A DNA stretch of 27,423 bases from Euryarchaeota archaeon UBA439 (GTDB lineage: Archaea; Thermoplasmatota; Poseidoniia; Poseidoniales; Thalassarchaeaceae): NCBI GenBank assembly GCA_002497245.1, contig DANB01000006.1, forward strand, positions 15,510 through 42,932. The letters run 5' to 3'. The notes beneath the pieces were generated by a model, which worked only from the letters and a program-made list of their open reading frames with translations, had not been told where the DNA came from and made no database searches. Below are positions 25,636 through 27,423 of the stretch, one piece after another. Every line of letters begins with the position of its first letter. The stretch's first letter is position 1. The position numbers were made by a program, and so were the translations under genes.

Positions 25636-26211
25636 TCAGAAACCGAAAAGCCATTTCGGTTTCGCAATCAACCATTTTAAACGTGATTTTGATGCCTGAA
25701 AGAGATTAATTTTATGTCTCCCAACTCTAACTACTTGAATCTCTGAGTTTTGAAACTCTTTGTCCCAATAAGATCTAGATTCTTTTGGAAAAGATTTCTC
25801 AAAACGTTCAGGTGTTGCCATAATTTTCCAATCTTTAAATTGAGATACTGTATTTATTATTTCATATCTGGCTTCATCCGAAAAGATTTCTTTTACTTCT
25901 ACCATAACTCTTTCTTTACGATCTTTCAATTCAACTACTATTTCTTCAAAAGTTGGTATAGATATTTTTAACGTTTCACCAGCCTCTTTTATCTCTTCAA
26001 AAGTCATTTTCGATACCTCAACTAACTCTCCATTTAATTCGATTAAATCATCATGGAATACGAAAACTATTCCATCAATTGATTCTCTAATATCAAATTC
26101 CCAATATTTGAATTTATTTTTATCTGGATTATTAATTGATTTTCTTAATCCTTCTACCGTATTCTCTAAATCTGTCCCAGAAGCCCCTAATCTATGGCCT
26201 GAGTTTTTCAT
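25636..26211 (-). CDS. Short glycerophosphodiester phosphodiesterase (GDPD)-like protein
   Basis: A 191-residue cytosolic protein with the start of a GDPD TIM barrel: GHRLGASGTDLENT (H6, R7, E16, N17), the metal ligands WEFDIRES (E38, D40), and the general-acid region VFVFHDD (H53, D54). The VMVEVKEI stretch resembles the ExK strand. Family members usually run 230-300 residues, and here the C-terminal barrel half is short and not clearly conserved. It could be a trimmed enzyme, a diverged phospholipase or a partly decayed gene. It lies 32 bases after GpsA on the same strand, consistent with a glycerol-phosphate or lipid turnover role. Catalysis is likely but not certain. Confidence 0.75.
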   Translation of the reverse strand: MKNSGHRLGASGTDLENTVEGLRKSINNPDKNKFKYWEFDIRESIDGIVFVFHDDLIELNGELVEVSKMTFEEIKEAGETLKISIPTFEEIVVELKDRKERVMVEVKEIFSDEARYEIINTVSQFKDWKIMATPERFEKSFPKESRSYWDKEFQNSEIQVVRVGRHKINLFQASKSRLKWLIAKPKWLFGF

Positions 26212-26243
26212 TTTTTTTCCTCATACTATTTGTTAGATTTAAG

Positions 26244-27254
26244 TTAATTTTGATATGAAGCAACCATTGAACGAACTGCATCTTCAACTGGTATTTCACC
26301 ATCTAATAGTTGACTTAATGCGGATAAGAAAGGTATCTCGACATTTAATTTAGGAGCTATTTTTACAAACATTCTCGTTGCTCTAACACCTTCTGCTACC
26401 ATATGCATTTCATCTAGTGCTTCCTCTAATGATTTACCATAACCTAGCATTTCCCCCAGAGTTCTATTTCTACTTCTTGGACTAGTGGCTGTGACGTATA
26501 AATCTCCCAATCCTGCGGGTCCGAATGCAGTTGTAGGTTCTGCTCCCATAGCATTCAATAATCTAATTCCTTCACTAAATCCAGCTAAAACTAATGCTGC
26601 TTTCAGATTGTCTCCTCCTATACTATTTCTGAGCCCATCAACTAATCCACAGGCCAGTGCAACAGTATTCTTGAATGCCCCCCACAATTCTGCACCTTCA
26701 GGATCGTCAGCAGGTGTTAGAACCAATGTATTGGTCGACAACCTTCCAGCAATTTTCTCGGCCACCAATCTATCATGACAGGCAACTAAAGCGGTTGTCA
26801 TAACACCTCTAGCAACTTCTGGAGCTATTGTGGGGCCTGTCATTACTACTAATGAATTTGATTTTTTTGCTTCTTTCAATCTTTTTGTAATGGCCTTAGA
26901 TATAATTCCTGAGCCCTCTTCTTCTTCGGGAGCTAAACCTTTTGCTAAATCAATTAACAAATGAGATGGTCGAAGATGTGGGATAATTTGGTCAACAACA
27001 CTTAGAATAATTCCACTAGGCACTGCTAAAACAATAATCTCACATTCAGTAGTAATGTCTTCAATTTGCATTGTAGCTTGCAAATCTGGAATTTTTGTAT
27101 GTGGTAAATATTTTTTATTAATATTTTCCATCATTATAGAATCATATACTTCTTGTTCAATTGTCCATCCCATTACATTGTGTCCATCATCACACCATAC
27201 TTTAGCAAGTGCAGTTCCCCAATTGCCCAAACCGATAATACCTATGCGAGCCAT
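26244..27254 (-). CDS. gpsA: NAD(P)-dependent glycerol-3-phosphate dehydrogenase
   Basis: A 336-residue cytosolic enzyme that reduces dihydroxyacetone phosphate to sn-glycerol-3-phosphate. Rossmann loop GLGNWGTA at the N-terminus, then LAVPSG, GPTIAPEVARG, the catalytic Lys in GAFKNTVALACG, and GPAGLGDLYVTATS, with MVAEGVRAT near the end: the bacterial GpsA pattern. ATG 27254 has GAGGGAG just upstream and is preferred over the TTG at 27266. Most archaea build lipids on glycerol-1-phosphate instead. Published work reports GpsA-type genes in Marine Group II and the apparent absence of the archaeal glycerol-1-phosphate enzyme there. Which lipid this organism makes cannot be told from the window. 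Confidence 0.95.
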   Translation of the reverse strand: MARIGIIGLGNWGTALAKVWCDDGHNVMGWTIEQEVYDSIMMENINKKYLPHTKIPDLQATMQIEDITTECEIIVLAVPSGIILSVVDQIIPHLRPSHLLIDLAKGLAPEEEEGSGIISKAITKRLKEAKKSNSLVVMTGPTIAPEVARGVMTTALVACHDRLVAEKIAGRLSTNTLVLTPADDPEGAELWGAFKNTVALACGLVDGLRNSIGGDNLKAALVLAGFSEGIRLLNAMGAEPTTAFGPAGLGDLYVTATSPRSRNRTLGEMLGYGKSLEEALDEMHMVAEGVRATRMFVKIAPKLNVEIPFLSALSQLLDGEIPVEDAVRSMVASYQN

Positions 27255-27291
27255 AGTCTCCCTCAATTTCGCTCGCTTTAACTTCCGGTTA

Positions 27292-27305
27292 AGACCCTTG
27301 GGTCT
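27292..27305. promoter_or_regulatory. 14-bp palindrome AGACCC-TT-GGGTCT between gpsA and tRNA-Leu
   Basis: A perfect 6+6 dyad with a 2-base centre in the 104-base region between gpsA (start 27254, reading leftward) and the tRNA gene (start 27359, reading rightward). The centre is too short for a hairpin loop, so a dimeric DNA-binding protein is the more natural reading. It differs from the iron-type operators. No partner copy was seen elsewhere in the window. Confidence 0.35.
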
Positions 27306-27358
27306 GAGAAGGGCTCATCCGTTGCATTCTTGACTCAAATGCTCTCCGGCGAATACAA

Positions 27359-27423
27359 GCAGGGGTACCCGAGTGGTCAAAGGGGCTGGGTTTAGGTCCC
27401 AGTGCGTAGTGCTTCGCAGGTTC
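27359..27423 (+). tRNA. tRNA-Leu(UAG), 5' part, cut by window end
   Basis: GCAGGGG acceptor strand (27359-27365), T8-A9, a D-arm with GAGTGGTCAAA, then an anticodon stem CTGGG/CCCAG closing the loop TTTAGGT with anticodon TAG (reads CUA leucine). A long variable arm (about GCGTAGTGCTTCGC) marks a type II tRNA, as expected for leucine. The last bases start the T arm (GGTTC); the 3' part lies beyond the window. No intron is seen in the anticodon loop. Confidence 0.93.

Overview
The window looks like chromosomal DNA from an AT-rich planktonic archaeon, most likely a Marine Group II/Poseidoniia-type euryarchaeote. Support: a Gar1-family H/ACA snoRNP protein, a TATA-box-like element, very large secreted proteins with a C-terminal membrane anchor, an archaeal-looking tRNA-Leu, and a bacterial-type glycerol-3-phosphate dehydrogenase (GpsA), which has been reported for Marine Group II. 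The lineage is inferred from gene content only. Genes are tightly packed, often with 4-base overlaps or gaps under 30 bases, and no intergenic stretch exceeds about 205 bases. No insertion sequence, prophage or CRISPR array is visible.

Left part (1-12945): the 3' end of an aconitase gene, a short uncharacterised protein, a 2143-residue surface protein and S-adenosylhomocysteine hydrolase lie on the + strand. Convergent to them on the - strand is a cluster of a secreted membrane-anchored protein, a Gar1-like protein carrying two RanBP2-like zinc fingers and an Arg/Gly/Asn/Ser-rich tail, and a TPR membrane protein.

Middle and right part (13037-25594) is an iron-acquisition island. On the + strand: a lipoprotein resembling the algal FEA1/phytotransferrin family with six Cys-rich repeats, then a run of a surface-anchored protein, a FecB/FepB-like binding protein, a FecCD permease, a FecE-like ATPase and a sugar-dehydrogenase-like lipoprotein. 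On the - strand: a single-lobe transferrin homologue, a CysJ/CPR-type flavodoxin, a HugZ-like split-barrel protein, and a PhnC/PhnE-like ATPase and permease. The transferrin-like protein keeps the Asp, Tyr, Tyr and His iron ligands and the SCHTG anion-site motif of eukaryotic transferrins. It sits where the substrate-binding protein of a PhnCDE-type ABC transporter would be. Near-identical palindromes TTAGG-N4-CCTAA lie just upstream of the FEA1-like gene, the transferrin-like gene and the PhnC-like gene. They resemble half-sites of DtxR/IdeR iron-repressor operators, so these units probably form one iron-starvation regulon.

Right end (25636-27423): a short GDPD-family protein and GpsA (glycerol phosphate metabolism) on the - strand, then the 5' part of a tRNA-Leu(UAG) on the + strand that runs off the window.

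The main proposal is that a transferrin-type protein delivers ferric iron to a PhnCE-like ABC transporter in an archaeon, co-regulated with a FEA1-like lipoprotein, with flavodoxin and a HugZ-like protein as iron-sparing or haem-degrading partners. The homology is read from the sequence; the function is inferred.
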